Origin: Opitutaceae bacterium
GTDB taxonomy: Bacteria > Verrucomicrobiota > Verrucomicrobiia > Opitutales > Opitutaceae
Assembly: GCA_014879845.1 (NCBI GenBank)
Contig: JACSRI010000058.1
Location: forward strand, 1-57,372
Direction of reading: 5' to 3'
Length of the DNA stretch: 57,372 nt
Shown: one piece after another, positions 16,304-24,550 of the stretch
Layout: each line of letters opens with the position of its first letter
Numbering within the stretch: the first letter of the stretch is position 1
The notes under the pieces: model-generated
Database searches by the model: none
What the model was told of the DNA's origin: nothing
Seen by the model: only the letters and a program-made list of their open reading frames with translations
Position numbers and translations under genes: made by a program

Positions 16304-17509
16304 ATGGACCCGCGCGTCATCGAGCAGTACGCCACCCGCATCGAAGCCGATCTCGAGAAGAACATTCTCCCGTTCTGGATGCGGCACGCCGTCGATCGGC
16401 GCCGCGGTGGTTTCGTGGGTGCGCTCTCGGATGATCTCGTGGTCTCGCCGGCACCGTCGCGTGGCGCGCTGCTCAGCTCGCGTATTCTCTGGACCTATGC
16501 GGCCGCCCACCGGCGGCGTCCGGATCCCGCGCTCCTTGACATGGCACGGCACGCCTATGCGGATCTGATGGAAACCTTCGCGGACCGCGACCATGGCGGG
16601 TTTATCTGGTCGGTCGACGACGCGGGCCGGCCGCTCGAGCGTCGCAAGCAGGTCTACGGGCAGGCCTTCGCGATCTACGCCTTGACCGAATACCACCGGG
16701 CCACGGGCGAGCGCGCGCCGCTCGAGGCGGCGATCGCCGTCTTCCGACTGCTCGAGCAGCACGCGCGCGATCGCCGGCACGGCGGCTATTTCGAGGCCTA
16801 TGCCGGGGACTGGTCGCCCATCGCCGACATGCGCCTCAGCGCGGTCGACATGAACGAGCCCAAGTCGCAGAACACGCACCTGCACGTCATGGAGGCCTAC
16901 TCCAACCTCATGCGCGTGTGGCCCGACCCGGTGCTGCGCGAGGCGCAGACCGCGCTGCTGGAGGTGATGCTCACGCGTATCGTCGATGCGAGGACGTGGC
17001 ATCTCGGCCTCTTCTTCAGCGAGACCTGGGACCTGCGCTCCGACCGCTTCTCCTTCGGCCACGATATCGAGGCGAGCTGGCTCCTCTGGGAGGCGGCGGA
17101 GGTGCTCGGCGACCCGGCCATGGCGGCGCGCATGCGACCTGCAATCCTGCGCATCGCCGAGGTTACGCTGGCGGAGGGACTCGACGCCGACGGCGCCGTC
17201 TTCAACGAGGGCGGCCCCGCGGGCCTGACCAGCACCGACAAGGAATGGTGGCCGCAAGCCGAGGCCGTGGTGGGGTTCCTCAACGCATTCCAACTGACGC
17301 TCGACGAGCGTTTCCTCGCCGCGGCGCTGAAGTGCTGGGACTTCATCGATGCGAAGCTCATCGACCATCGCCATGGCGAATGGATCCGCGGGGTGACCCG
17401 CGACGGCGCGGTCCTGCCGGGACACCCGAAGATCAGCTTCTGGAAATGTCCGTATCACAACGGCCGCGCCTGCATGGAGGCCTCCGTCCGTCTGCGTGCG
17501 CTCACCTGA
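16304..17509 (+). CDS. AGE-family disaccharide 2-epimerase (cellobiose/mannobiose 2-epimerase)
   Basis: This 401-residue protein is the usual length for cellobiose 2-epimerases, an (alpha/alpha)6 barrel enzyme that interconverts the reducing-end glucose and mannose of beta-1,4 disaccharides. Family landmarks are visible: DMNEPKSQNTHLHVMEAY (with the catalytic-region His), FSFGHDIEASWLLWEA with the second catalytic His, EWWPQAEAVVGF, and KCPYHNGRACME with the third His. The phosphorylase gene starts 19 bases later, matching the Bacteroides/Ruminococcus mannobiose pathway where mannobiose is first turned into mannosyl-glucose. Cytoplasmic, with no signal peptide. No Shine-Dalgarno is visible. 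Confidence 0.92.
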   Translation: MDPRVIEQYATRIEADLEKNILPFWMRHAVDRRRGGFVGALSDDLVVSPAPSRGALLSSRILWTYAAAHRRRPDPALLDMARHAYADLMETFADRDHGGFIWSVDDAGRPLERRKQVYGQAFAIYALTEYHRATGERAPLEAAIAVFRLLEQHARDRRHGGYFEAYAGDWSPIADMRLSAVDMNEPKSQNTHLHVMEAYSNLMRVWPDPVLREAQTALLEVMLTRIVDARTWHLGLFFSETWDLRSDRFSFGHDIEASWLLWEAAEVLGDPAMAARMRPAILRIAEVTLAEGLDADGAVFNEGGPAGLTSTDKEWWPQAEAVVGFLNAFQLTLDERFLAAALKCWDFIDAKLIDHRHGEWIRGVTRDGAVLPGHPKISFWKCPYHNGRACMEASVRLRALT

Positions 17510-17528
17510 ACACTCCGACCACTCTTGC

Positions 17529-18764
17529 ATGAAGAAGAAAACGAACCCGGCGGGCGCCAAGCCCGTATCCACAAAAAGTCCGGCCGCCAGCCGCGCCTTC
17601 ACCGCGCGGGTCAAGGCCGTCCGCGCCGCGCACGAGAAGTTCCTCAAGCGCAGGAACCCGGTCGAGACCGACTGGGAAAACGGCGTGTATGATCGGTTCA
17701 AGTACCCGGTGCTGACCGCCCACCACGTGCCGCTGGAGTGGCGCTACGACTTCAACCCGAAGACCAACCCGCATTTCATGGAGCGCCTCGGCGTCGGCGG
17801 GGCGTACAATCCCGGTGCCTTCTTCTGGAAGGGCAGGGTCCACCTCGTCGCGCGGGTCGAGGGTGCCGACCGCAAGAGCTTCTTCGCCATCGCGGAGAGC
17901 GCCAACGGCGTGGACAACTTCCGCTTCTGGGACGAGCCGTGCGACATCCCGGAGATGCCGGGGGAGACCAACCTCTACGACATGCGCGTGACATTCCACC
18001 AGGATGGCTGGATCTACGGCGTGTTCTGCTCGGAATCGAAGGACCCGAAGGCTGCGCCCGGCGACCTGTCGTCGGCCGTCGCGCAGGCCGGCATCGTGCG
18101 CACGAAGGATTTCCGCGCGTGGGAGCGTCTCCCGAATCTGAAGACGCCGGCCTCGCAGCAACGCAATGTCGTGCTGCATGAGGAGTTCGTCGACGGCCAG
18201 TACGCCTTCTACACCCGCCCGATGGACGGCTTCATCGACGTGGGCTCGGGCGGCGGCATCGGCTGGACGCTCTGCAAGGACATCACCACTGGCGTGACCG
18301 GGCCGGAGACGATCATCGACTCGCGCGCCTACCACACGATCAAGGAGGTCAAGAACGGCCAGGGCCCCGCGCCGATCAAGACGCCGCAGGGCTGGCTGCA
18401 TCTCGCGCACGGCGTGCGCGGCTGCGCCGCAGGCCTGCGCTACACGATCTACATGTTCATGACCTCGCTCGAGGATCCGGCGAAAGTCATCGCGCGGCCG
18501 GGCGGCCATATCATCTCGCCGCGGTTCTCCGAGCGTGTCGGTGATGTCTCGAACGTCACGTTCACCAACGGCTGGGTCCGACTTCCGGACGACACCTTAC
18601 TGATGTACTACGGCGGCTCCGACACGCGCTGCTACGTCGCCCGGAGTTCGGTCGCCAAGCTCGTCGACTGGTGCCTGAACACGCCGGAGGACGGCTTGAC
18701 CACGCGCCGGTGCGTTGACCAGCGGCTCGCGCTCATTCGCGCGAACAAGGCGCTCAAGGGCTGA
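17529..18764 (+). CDS. GH130 phosphorylase, probably 4-O-beta-mannosyl-glucose phosphorylase
   Basis: This 411-residue protein has a five-bladed beta-propeller of family GH130. Seen motifs are GGAYNPGAFFWKGRVHLVAR, NLYDMRVTFHQDGWIYGVFC (carrying the conserved Asp general acid) and near the C-terminus LLMYYGGSDTRCYVA. The NLYDMR/DGWIYG pattern and length match subfamily GH130_1, which phosphorolyses mannosyl-beta-1,4-glucose to mannose-1-phosphate and glucose. The basic N-terminus (MKKKTNPAGAKP) is not a signal peptide. Co-location with the 2-epimerase and a sugar transporter supports the assignment. Other GH130 mannoside phosphorylases are the alternative. Confidence 0.88.
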   Translation: MKKKTNPAGAKPVSTKSPAASRAFTARVKAVRAAHEKFLKRRNPVETDWENGVYDRFKYPVLTAHHVPLEWRYDFNPKTNPHFMERLGVGGAYNPGAFFWKGRVHLVARVEGADRKSFFAIAESANGVDNFRFWDEPCDIPEMPGETNLYDMRVTFHQDGWIYGVFCSESKDPKAAPGDLSSAVAQAGIVRTKDFRAWERLPNLKTPASQQRNVVLHEEFVDGQYAFYTRPMDGFIDVGSGGGIGWTLCKDITTGVTGPETIIDSRAYHTIKEVKNGQGPAPIKTPQGWLHLAHGVRGCAAGLRYTIYMFMTSLEDPAKVIARPGGHIISPRFSERVGDVSNVTFTNGWVRLPDDTLLMYYGGSDTRCYVARSSVAKLVDWCLNTPEDGLTTRRCVDQRLALIRANKALKG

Positions 18765-18837
18765 GCCGCCGTGGCTCATTCCGGTTCGGCAGGCGGGACG
18801 CGACCCTCCGGTGCGCTTCCCGTCCGGCGGACGACGT

Positions 18838-20004
18838 TCAGCTGATGCGGTCGAGGCGTCGCACCCCGACAAGCATCGCGACGATCCCGGCGGCGACGAC
18901 CCAGACGATGGCCTCGAGCGAGGCCCGCTGCGCGATCCAACCGCCGAGCGCCGGCAGGGTCATCGCCCCGAGATAGGCCGCTCCGGACTGCCGGCCGATG
19001 ACGGTCTGGACGGCCGACGGCACGAAACGGCGCGGTACCTCGTGCATGAGTCCTGGATACACCGGCGCGAAGCCGAGTCCGATGAGCACGAGGGCGGCGG
19101 CGGCGAGGCCGACATGGTCGGCCAGCGCGAAGGCGACCGCGCCCGCGAGCGACAGGACCACGCCGGCCGCGACGAGCCGGCGGTTGCCCCAACGATCGAC
19201 GACGAACCCGACGAGGATGCGGCCCGCGGTGATCGAGGCGTAGTAGCCGGTCGCGCACAGGCCCGCCTGCACCACGGGGATGCCGCGGCCGACCGCGAGG
19301 ATCGAGCCGGCCCAGAGACCGATCGTCATCTCGACGGCGACGTAGATGGCGAAGAGGGCGGCCGAGATCCATCCCGCCTCCGAGTTGGCCCCATGGGTGG
19401 GAGCGGGTCCTCCGGAGGGCGTGGCGTGGCCGAAGGGCCGGAGCGGGACCGCGTCCCACATGCGGAGGGTGACGAGGAAGACGAGAGCCAGAGTCAACTG
19501 AATCGAGGCGATGACGAAATAGCCGCCGCGCCAGCCCGGCGCGAGGTCGAGCGAGCGCGCGAGAATGAACGGCCCGCAGGTGGCGCCGATGCCCCAGCAC
19601 GCGTGTAGCCAGTTCATGTGCCGGCCGGAGTAGTGGCGCGCGACATAGCCGTTGAGGCCGGCGTCGACCGCGCCGGCGCCAAACCCCAGCGGCGCGGCGG
19701 CGAGCGCGAGCCAGGCCAGGCTCTGGGCGTGCGCCACGAGCATCAGGGCCGAGCCGGTCATCAGGCAGCTGGCGAGCACGACGGGGCCGGTTTTGAAGCG
19801 CGCGATGATCGCGCCGCTTGAGAAACTGGAGATCCCCGAAAGCAGCGTGATCACGGCCATCACCGGGCCGGCCCAGCCGATCGGAAGATCGAGCGATTGA
19901 TGCATCCGCGGCCAGGCGACGCCGAGCGTGCCGTCGGGCAGCCCGAGGCTGATGAACCCGAGGTAGATGATCGGAAGGAGAAGGCGTGCGGCGCGATCGG
20001 ACAC
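18838..20004 (-). CDS. Major facilitator superfamily transporter, probable sugar permease
   Basis: This protein of about 388 residues has roughly twelve hydrophobic helices. It begins YLGFISLGLPDGTLGVAWP, like FucP/GlcP-type members, and has an MFS A-like loop VVDRWGNRRLVA. It faces the epimerase-phosphorylase pair convergently across 73 bases. In Bacteroides the mannobiose pathway includes a dedicated sugar importer, so mannobiose or a similar disaccharide is the inferred substrate. The GTG at 20004 places the first helix near the N-terminus; an in-frame ATG at 20097 would add 31 unconserved residues. Confidence 0.8.
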   Translation of the reverse strand: MSDRAARLLLPIIYLGFISLGLPDGTLGVAWPRMHQSLDLPIGWAGPVMAVITLLSGISSFSSGAIIARFKTGPVVLASCLMTGSALMLVAHAQSLAWLALAAAPLGFGAGAVDAGLNGYVARHYSGRHMNWLHACWGIGATCGPFILARSLDLAPGWRGGYFVIASIQLTLALVFLVTLRMWDAVPLRPFGHATPSGGPAPTHGANSEAGWISAALFAIYVAVEMTIGLWAGSILAVGRGIPVVQAGLCATGYYASITAGRILVGFVVDRWGNRRLVAAGVVLSLAGAVAFALADHVGLAAAALVLIGLGFAPVYPGLMHEVPRRFVPSAVQTVIGRQSGAAYLGAMTLPALGGWIAQRASLEAIVWVVAAGIVAMLVGVRRLDRIS

Positions 20005-20121
20005 GCCCCGAGCATCGCGTCGAAGCAGCGGTGAGTGCAGCACAAAAGCCGAGCCCGGGCTTGAAGCACAGCGCCGTCCGTCCGAGAGTGCGTTCATCCG
20101 GCGCGACCGGAAACCGAACCC

Positions 20122-20595
20122 ATGCACGCGAGCCCGTCGACTCCCCTGTGGCTGCACATCCTGCGCATCAGCGTGCTCGTCGCGGCCGCGGCCGGCGTGG
20201 CCTGGGTCGTGGCCTCGGCGCAACGGCGCGCCTTGCGGTCGAGTGGTGTGTCGGCAGCGCCGGTACCCGGTTCCCACGAGTCTTCGGCTGCGGGCGAAGC
20301 CGAGGTTGCCGTCACGGATGTGAGTTTCGACGAGATCGAGTCCGAGATCATCCTGCCGGATGCGGTCCCGGTCAGGCTCGAGCCGCCGGCCGGCGTCGCG
20401 TCGCCGATGCCCCAGGCCGAGGTGAATGCCCCCGCGTTGACGCTGGAGACCGACACGGAGCCGGTGTTGACTGTCCCGGTGTTTCCGTTCGTCGCGCCGG
20501 TGGGTGATCCGTACATCGGTTCGTCGAAGTCGATGGTCATCACTCCGGAGGTCGTCGCGCCGGGCGACCCGAAAGCACGTCACGGGAAGCCGTGA
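20122..20595 (+). CDS. Small membrane-anchored protein of unknown function
   Basis: This 157-residue protein has one N-terminal membrane segment (about residues 11-30) followed by basic SAQRRALRSS. The rest is an acidic, Pro/Val-rich, probably disordered region (DEIESEIILPDAVPVRLEPP, then repeated EPVLTVPVFPF-like stretches). No family or catalytic motif is recognised. It is divergent from the transporter and 39 bases before the hydroxylase gene, possibly co-transcribed with it. Single-pass topology with a cytoplasmic or periplasmic tail cannot be settled. Confidence 0.6.
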   Translation: MHASPSTPLWLHILRISVLVAAAAGVAWVVASAQRRALRSSGVSAAPVPGSHESSAAGEAEVAVTDVSFDEIESEIILPDAVPVRLEPPAGVASPMPQAEVNAPALTLETDTEPVLTVPVFPFVAPVGDPYIGSSKSMVITPEVVAPGDPKARHGKP

Positions 20596-20634
20596 CGGTG
20601 GTGCGATGGCCCGCGGTGCGCGCGTGCGAACCCC

Positions 20635-21615
20635 ATGTCCCTCGATTTTAGTCCGCTCATCTCCTTCGGAATCCTGTTCCTCGTCTTCCTGCCGCTGGAG
20701 CGTCTCTTTGCCATCCACCGCCAGAAGGTGTTTCGACCGGAGTACGGCACCGACGTCCTCTTCTTCCTCGGGCAGTATGTGCTCTGGAACGGGTTCGTCG
20801 TCTACCTGCTGGCGTGGGTCGATCATGGTCTCGACCGGCTGCCCCTCGGGTCGGTACGCGACTGGTCCACGGCTCTGCCGCTCTGGGCGCAGGCGATCAT
20901 CGTGGTTTTTCTGTGTGATCTCGGGATCTACTGGGGCCACCGGCTGCAGCACCGGATCCCGTTCCTCTGGCGTTTTCATCGCGTGCATCACACGGCCGAG
21001 CACATGGACTGGATCGCCGCCTACCGCGAACACCCGCTCGACAACCTCTATACGCGATCGATCGAGAACCTGCCGGCTCTCTTGCTCGGTTTCCCGCTCG
21101 AACTGCTCGCCGGCCTGATCGTCCTTCGCGGCATCTGGGGACTGGTGATCCACTCCAACGCCGATATCCCGATCGGTCCGCTCAAATACATCCTCGGGTC
21201 GCCGAGGCTGCACCACTGGCATCACGCCGTGGGCAAGGGCAACGACTGCAACTTCGCCAACCTCATGCCCCTGATGGACGTGATCTTCGGAACCTATCAC
21301 GAACCGCGCGAGATGCCGGAGCGCTATGGGACGACGGAGAAGGTGAGCCACAACTACTTCGCGCAGCTTGCCGCCCCGTTTCTCCCGCAGGTGGCGAGGA
21401 GAGAATCAGGGAGACGGCCCCGAGAAACTCCGTCTGCGACGGAGTCGGAAACCGCGGCCGGTGCCGCCGGCGTTTCCGACGCAGGAGCTGCTGCTCAGAA
21501 TCGGCCCGACAGCGTCACGGCGACCAGTGGCGCGGGATCGAAGTCCACGTCGGCCACGTCGCCTCCCTGCGAATCCTCGAGTTCGAGCGAACCGCCGACG
21601 ACCAGTCCCGCATAG
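20635..21615 (+). CDS. Sterol desaturase / fatty acid hydroxylase family membrane enzyme
   Basis: This 326-residue protein has about four transmembrane helices and the di-iron histidine boxes of the family: HRLQH, HRVHH and HHWHH, plus the spaced HSN. Members hydroxylate or desaturate lipid chains at the membrane. The conserved part ends near residue 255 (SHNYFAQLAAPFLP). Beyond it lies a low-complexity Ser/Ala/Glu tail of about 70 residues with no family counterpart. Its last 121 bases run antisense through the 3' end of the DUF6268 gene, and strong hairpins lie in the tail-coding DNA. No earlier stop exists in this frame. Confidence 0.87.
   Translation: MSLDFSPLISFGILFLVFLPLERLFAIHRQKVFRPEYGTDVLFFLGQYVLWNGFVVYLLAWVDHGLDRLPLGSVRDWSTALPLWAQAIIVVFLCDLGIYWGHRLQHRIPFLWRFHRVHHTAEHMDWIAAYREHPLDNLYTRSIENLPALLLGFPLELLAGLIVLRGIWGLVIHSNADIPIGPLKYILGSPRLHHWHHAVGKGNDCNFANLMPLMDVIFGTYHEPREMPERYGTTEKVSHNYFAQLAAPFLPQVARRESGRRPRETPSATESETAAGAAGVSDAGAAAQNRPDSVTATSGAGSKSTSATSPPCESSSSSEPPTTSPA
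21427..21480. repeat. Two adjoining hairpins at the hydroxylase/DUF6268 junction
   Basis: ACTCCGTC-TGC-GACGGAGT (21427-21445) is followed by a 9-bp stem GTCGGAAAC (21444-21452) with GTTTCCGAC (21472-21480), enclosing GCCGG/CCGGC. They share two bases and so are alternatives. They lie just after the minus-strand DUF6268 stop and could act as its terminator, though no clear T-run follows. Confidence 0.5.
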
Positions 21616-22409
21616 AGATCGAGCTCCCAGGTGTCATTGAGTTTGCGCGTCGCGCGCGCGAAGAGAGGCACGCCGTTGTATTCGCCGATCCCATCCGAGA
21701 GGGGACCGTCATCCCGGAGGGCGAACCGGAAGGACCGGTAGGCGCCGCCGAAGGCGAGGTCCCAGGTCTCGCCGGTGCGCACGAGTTCGAGGCCGGCTGG
21801 TCCCGCGGGTCCCGGACGGAAGGGATTCTGCAGCGACCAGGTTTCCGAGATCTGCCACTGGATCGCGATGAAAGGAAACACCCGGGTCTCCTCGAGCCCG
21901 GTGAATGCCGCGGCCCCGAGGCCAAGACGAAGATCCGGCGAGAAGGTGTGGGTCGCCGCCGCGACCAGTCCCGCGACGAGACCATCCGAGGCCGAGGCGC
22001 CATCCTCGAAGTAACTCTGCACCGACGGCGCGAGGCGCAGCGTCCAGTCGGAGGAGAGTTTGCGTGTGTAGGAGAATGACGCCTCGAACCGCGTGAGATC
22101 CTGCCACGGACTCGCGACCTCGGAGAACCCATAGGCATCGAAGCCCGCGCCAAACCCGAAGCCGATCATCGTCTCCGCATCGGTGGCGCGCGAAAAGTCG
22201 GCGGAGGCGAAAAAGCGGGTGACGTCGAAGGAGCCGCCGTTCTCGAGGTCGGCCTCGGCCTGGTGGATAACGCCGGCCGCGACGCGCTGCGACCAGCCGC
22301 CCGATGCGGCCGCGGGCTGGGCTGGAAGGGCTTGGGCCAGGCCCAGGTAGCCGAGGCCTACTGCGAGCGTGAGGCGCCGGGCGTAAGGACGGACAATGGA
22401 GTCGATCAT
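21495..22409 (-). CDS. DUF6268 outer-membrane beta-barrel protein
   Basis: This 304-residue protein has a signal peptide (LTLAVGLGYLGLAQALPAQP, cleavage after AAA). The mature part is made of alternating hydrophobic beta-strands with aromatic girdles and ends in a terminal Phe (VAVTLSGRF), the usual signal for BAM-dependent insertion. The pattern fits DUF6268 proteins. It is most likely a small barrel of unknown cargo. The 3' end overlaps the hydroxylase tail on the other strand. It is divergent from the fusion gene across 160 bases. Confidence 0.78.
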   Translation of the reverse strand: MIDSIVRPYARRLTLAVGLGYLGLAQALPAQPAAASGGWSQRVAAGVIHQAEADLENGGSFDVTRFFASADFSRATDAETMIGFGFGAGFDAYGFSEVASPWQDLTRFEASFSYTRKLSSDWTLRLAPSVQSYFEDGASASDGLVAGLVAAATHTFSPDLRLGLGAAAFTGLEETRVFPFIAIQWQISETWSLQNPFRPGPAGPAGLELVRTGETWDLAFGGAYRSFRFALRDDGPLSDGIGEYNGVPLFARATRKLNDTWELDLYAGLVVGGSLELEDSQGGDVADVDFDPAPLVAVTLSGRF

Positions 22410-22459
22410 GGGTGTGAAAGACGGACGACGGACGGGCGTCGATGTATGCGCGTTGACCC

Positions 22460-22490
22460 AGTTCGCAAGTGAACTCGCCCGAAATTTCGG
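22460..22490. promoter_or_regulatory. Two neighbouring palindromes in the DUF6268/fusion-gene divergent region
   Basis: AGTTC-N6-GAACT at 22460-22475 and the perfect 12-bp palindrome CCGAAATTTCGG at 22479-22490 lie side by side in the 160-base gap. They are good operator candidates for one or both genes. Confidence 0.45.
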
Positions 22491-22569
22491 CTCGTCCGTG
22501 CCAACGTGCGACCAGATCGCGGCGGTCTCGGGATTGCCGACGAAAGGCGGGCGTGGCAGCATCGTCGCC

Positions 22570-24498
22570 ATGAATCCAGTGGTCTCGTTCATGTCGGCCA
22601 ACTTCGTCGCACGCGAACTCAACTACCACATGACCGGCGGGTGGAGCCAGGGCGATATCGCGACGCACGAGGCCTTCCGGCCGCTCGCGACGTTCGGCGC
22701 GCGCTTTGAGGCGATGCTCGAGGAGATCAAGGCCCTCGGCTTCGGCGCGATCGACCTGTGGGGCGCGCACTTGCACTACACCTGGGCGACGCCGGAGCAT
22801 ATCGCCGTCGCCCGGGCTCTGCTGACAAAGCACGGGCTGCGTGTCGTGAGCTATGCGGCGTGGGTACCGGGCGCGGCGATCGAGCTGCGTGCGGCCTGCC
22901 GTCTGTGCCGCGACCTCGGCATCCCGCTCATCGGGGGATTTGTCGAAAGCGTCCACACCGAACGCGCCGCCGCCGTCGCGGTCTTGCGGGAGTTCGGCGT
23001 GACCTATGGCTACGAGAATCACCCGGAGATCTCGGCGGAGGCCGTGCTCGCGAAGATCGGCGAAGGCGACGAGGACGTGGTGGGCCTCGCCGTCGACACC
23101 GGCTGGTTCGGCACACATGGGGTCGACGGCCTGACGGCGATCCGTCGTTTGTCGCCACGCATCAAGCACGTGCACCTGAAGGACGTGAAGGCCCGGCGGT
23201 CGGAGTCATCGGGGTTTCCCATGGTCGACATGGGCCACGAGACCTGTCGGCTCGGCGCCGGCATAGTCGGCGTGGAGGCCATCGCGCGCGAACTGGTCGC
23301 GACCGGGTACCGCGGCGCGATCAGCATCGAGCACGAGCCGGAGGACTTCGACCCGCGGCCGGACTGCGCCGCGAGCCTGGGTGCGTTGAACGAGTGGATA
23401 CGCGGGGGCCGCGTCGTCGCGCTGGGCGGGCGGCGTCCACTGCGCGTCGCGGTGGCTGGATGCGGCAACATCGCAGGGACCTACGGCGAACAGCTGGCGC
23501 ACCATGTCACCGTGCGCACGGTGGGCGCCTACGACCTGGACGAGTCGCGGGCGCGGGCCTATGAGGAGAAGTTCGGCGGCCGCGTCTACCGCTCGCTCGA
23601 CGAGATGCTGGGCGACCCCGAGGTCGACGCGGTGGTCAACCTGACAATCCATCACGCCCATCCCGAGGTGATCACACGCTGCCTCGAGGCCGGCAAACAC
23701 GTCCACTCCGAGAAACCGCTGGCCATGACGCTGGACGAGTGCACGCGTCTCGCGGATCTCGCGGAGGCGCGCGGACTGCGCCTGAGTGCCGCGCCGGTGG
23801 TGTGGCTGGGCGAGGCGCAGCAGACGCTCTGGCGCGCCCTGCGCCGCGGGCTCATCGGTGCCCCGCGCGCTGTCTTTGCCGAGGTGAACTGGGGGCGCAT
23901 CGAGTCGTGGCACCCGAACCCTGCGCCGTTCTACGAGGTCGGGCCGGTCTTCGATGTGGCGGTGTATCCGATCACCTCGCTCACGACGTTCTTCGGTCCG
24001 GTGCGTCGTGTCTCGTCGCGCGGCGCGGTCCTGCTGAAGGACCGTCGGACCAAGGATGGCGTGTCGTTCACCCCGCCCACGCCTGACTACACGGTCTCGA
24101 CGCTCGAGTTCGACCACGGTGTGCAGTGCCGGCTCACCTGCAACTTCTACGTCGGGTGGCACACGAACCAGAAGGGCATGGAGATCCATGGCGACCTCGG
24201 CTCGCTCGCGGTCGACACGATCTACGCGTTTGACTCGGTCGTCCAGCACGCCGAGTTCGGCGGAGCCTGGCGCCCGCTGCCGCTGGTGCGGCCGCCGTTC
24301 CCAGGCTGCGAGTTCGCGCGCGGGGTCATCGAACTGGCGGATGCGTTGCATGAGGGGCGTCCGCATCGCACTACCGGCCGGCAGGCCGCGCATGTCGTCG
24401 ACGTCATGGCCTCGATCCTCGAGAGCATCCGCACGGAACAGGTCATCGAGGTGCGGTCGTCCTTCCCGCCGCCGGCCCCGTGTGCCTGGGCGGAGTAG
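22570..24498 (+). CDS. Fused sugar-isomerase TIM barrel and Gfo/Idh/MocA oxidoreductase
   Basis: This 642-residue protein joins two enzymes normally encoded separately. Residues ~1-275 are an AP-endonuclease-2/xylose-isomerase-like TIM barrel, with ENHPE, HVHLKDVKA and the metal-site stretch SIEHEPEDFDP. Residues ~287-642 are a Gfo/Idh/MocA NAD(P) dehydrogenase, with Rossmann loop VAVAGCGNIAG, catalytic-Lys motif SEKPLAMTLDEC and the C-terminal beta-sheet domain. Both types act on sugars or inositols, so two successive steps on one carbohydrate are likely. The substrate is unknown. The ATG at 22570 is chosen because upstream residues show no homology and cover the palindromes. Confidence 0.88.
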   Translation: MNPVVSFMSANFVARELNYHMTGGWSQGDIATHEAFRPLATFGARFEAMLEEIKALGFGAIDLWGAHLHYTWATPEHIAVARALLTKHGLRVVSYAAWVPGAAIELRAACRLCRDLGIPLIGGFVESVHTERAAAVAVLREFGVTYGYENHPEISAEAVLAKIGEGDEDVVGLAVDTGWFGTHGVDGLTAIRRLSPRIKHVHLKDVKARRSESSGFPMVDMGHETCRLGAGIVGVEAIARELVATGYRGAISIEHEPEDFDPRPDCAASLGALNEWIRGGRVVALGGRRPLRVAVAGCGNIAGTYGEQLAHHVTVRTVGAYDLDESRARAYEEKFGGRVYRSLDEMLGDPEVDAVVNLTIHHAHPEVITRCLEAGKHVHSEKPLAMTLDECTRLADLAEARGLRLSAAPVVWLGEAQQTLWRALRRGLIGAPRAVFAEVNWGRIESWHPNPAPFYEVGPVFDVAVYPITSLTTFFGPVRRVSSRGAVLLKDRRTKDGVSFTPPTPDYTVSTLEFDHGVQCRLTCNFYVGWHTNQKGMEIHGDLGSLAVDTIYAFDSVVQHAEFGGAWRPLPLVRPPFPGCEFARGVIELADALHEGRPHRTTGRQAAHVVDVMASILESIRTEQVIEVRSSFPPPAPCAWAE

Positions 24499-24550
24499 GG
24501 GGTTCGGAAGCGACTCGACCAGGTTGAGTCCCGGCCCATCGTCGGCGGCC

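Noticed and set aside
18762-18778. Hairpin TGAGCC-GCCGT-GGCTCA at the end of the GH130 gene
   Set aside because: Only six pairs and two T bases follow, too weak to call a terminator.
20052-20061. Perfect palindrome AGCCCGGGCT before the MFS gene
   Set aside because: Short and purely GC-rich apart from its ends; expected often by chance in this composition.
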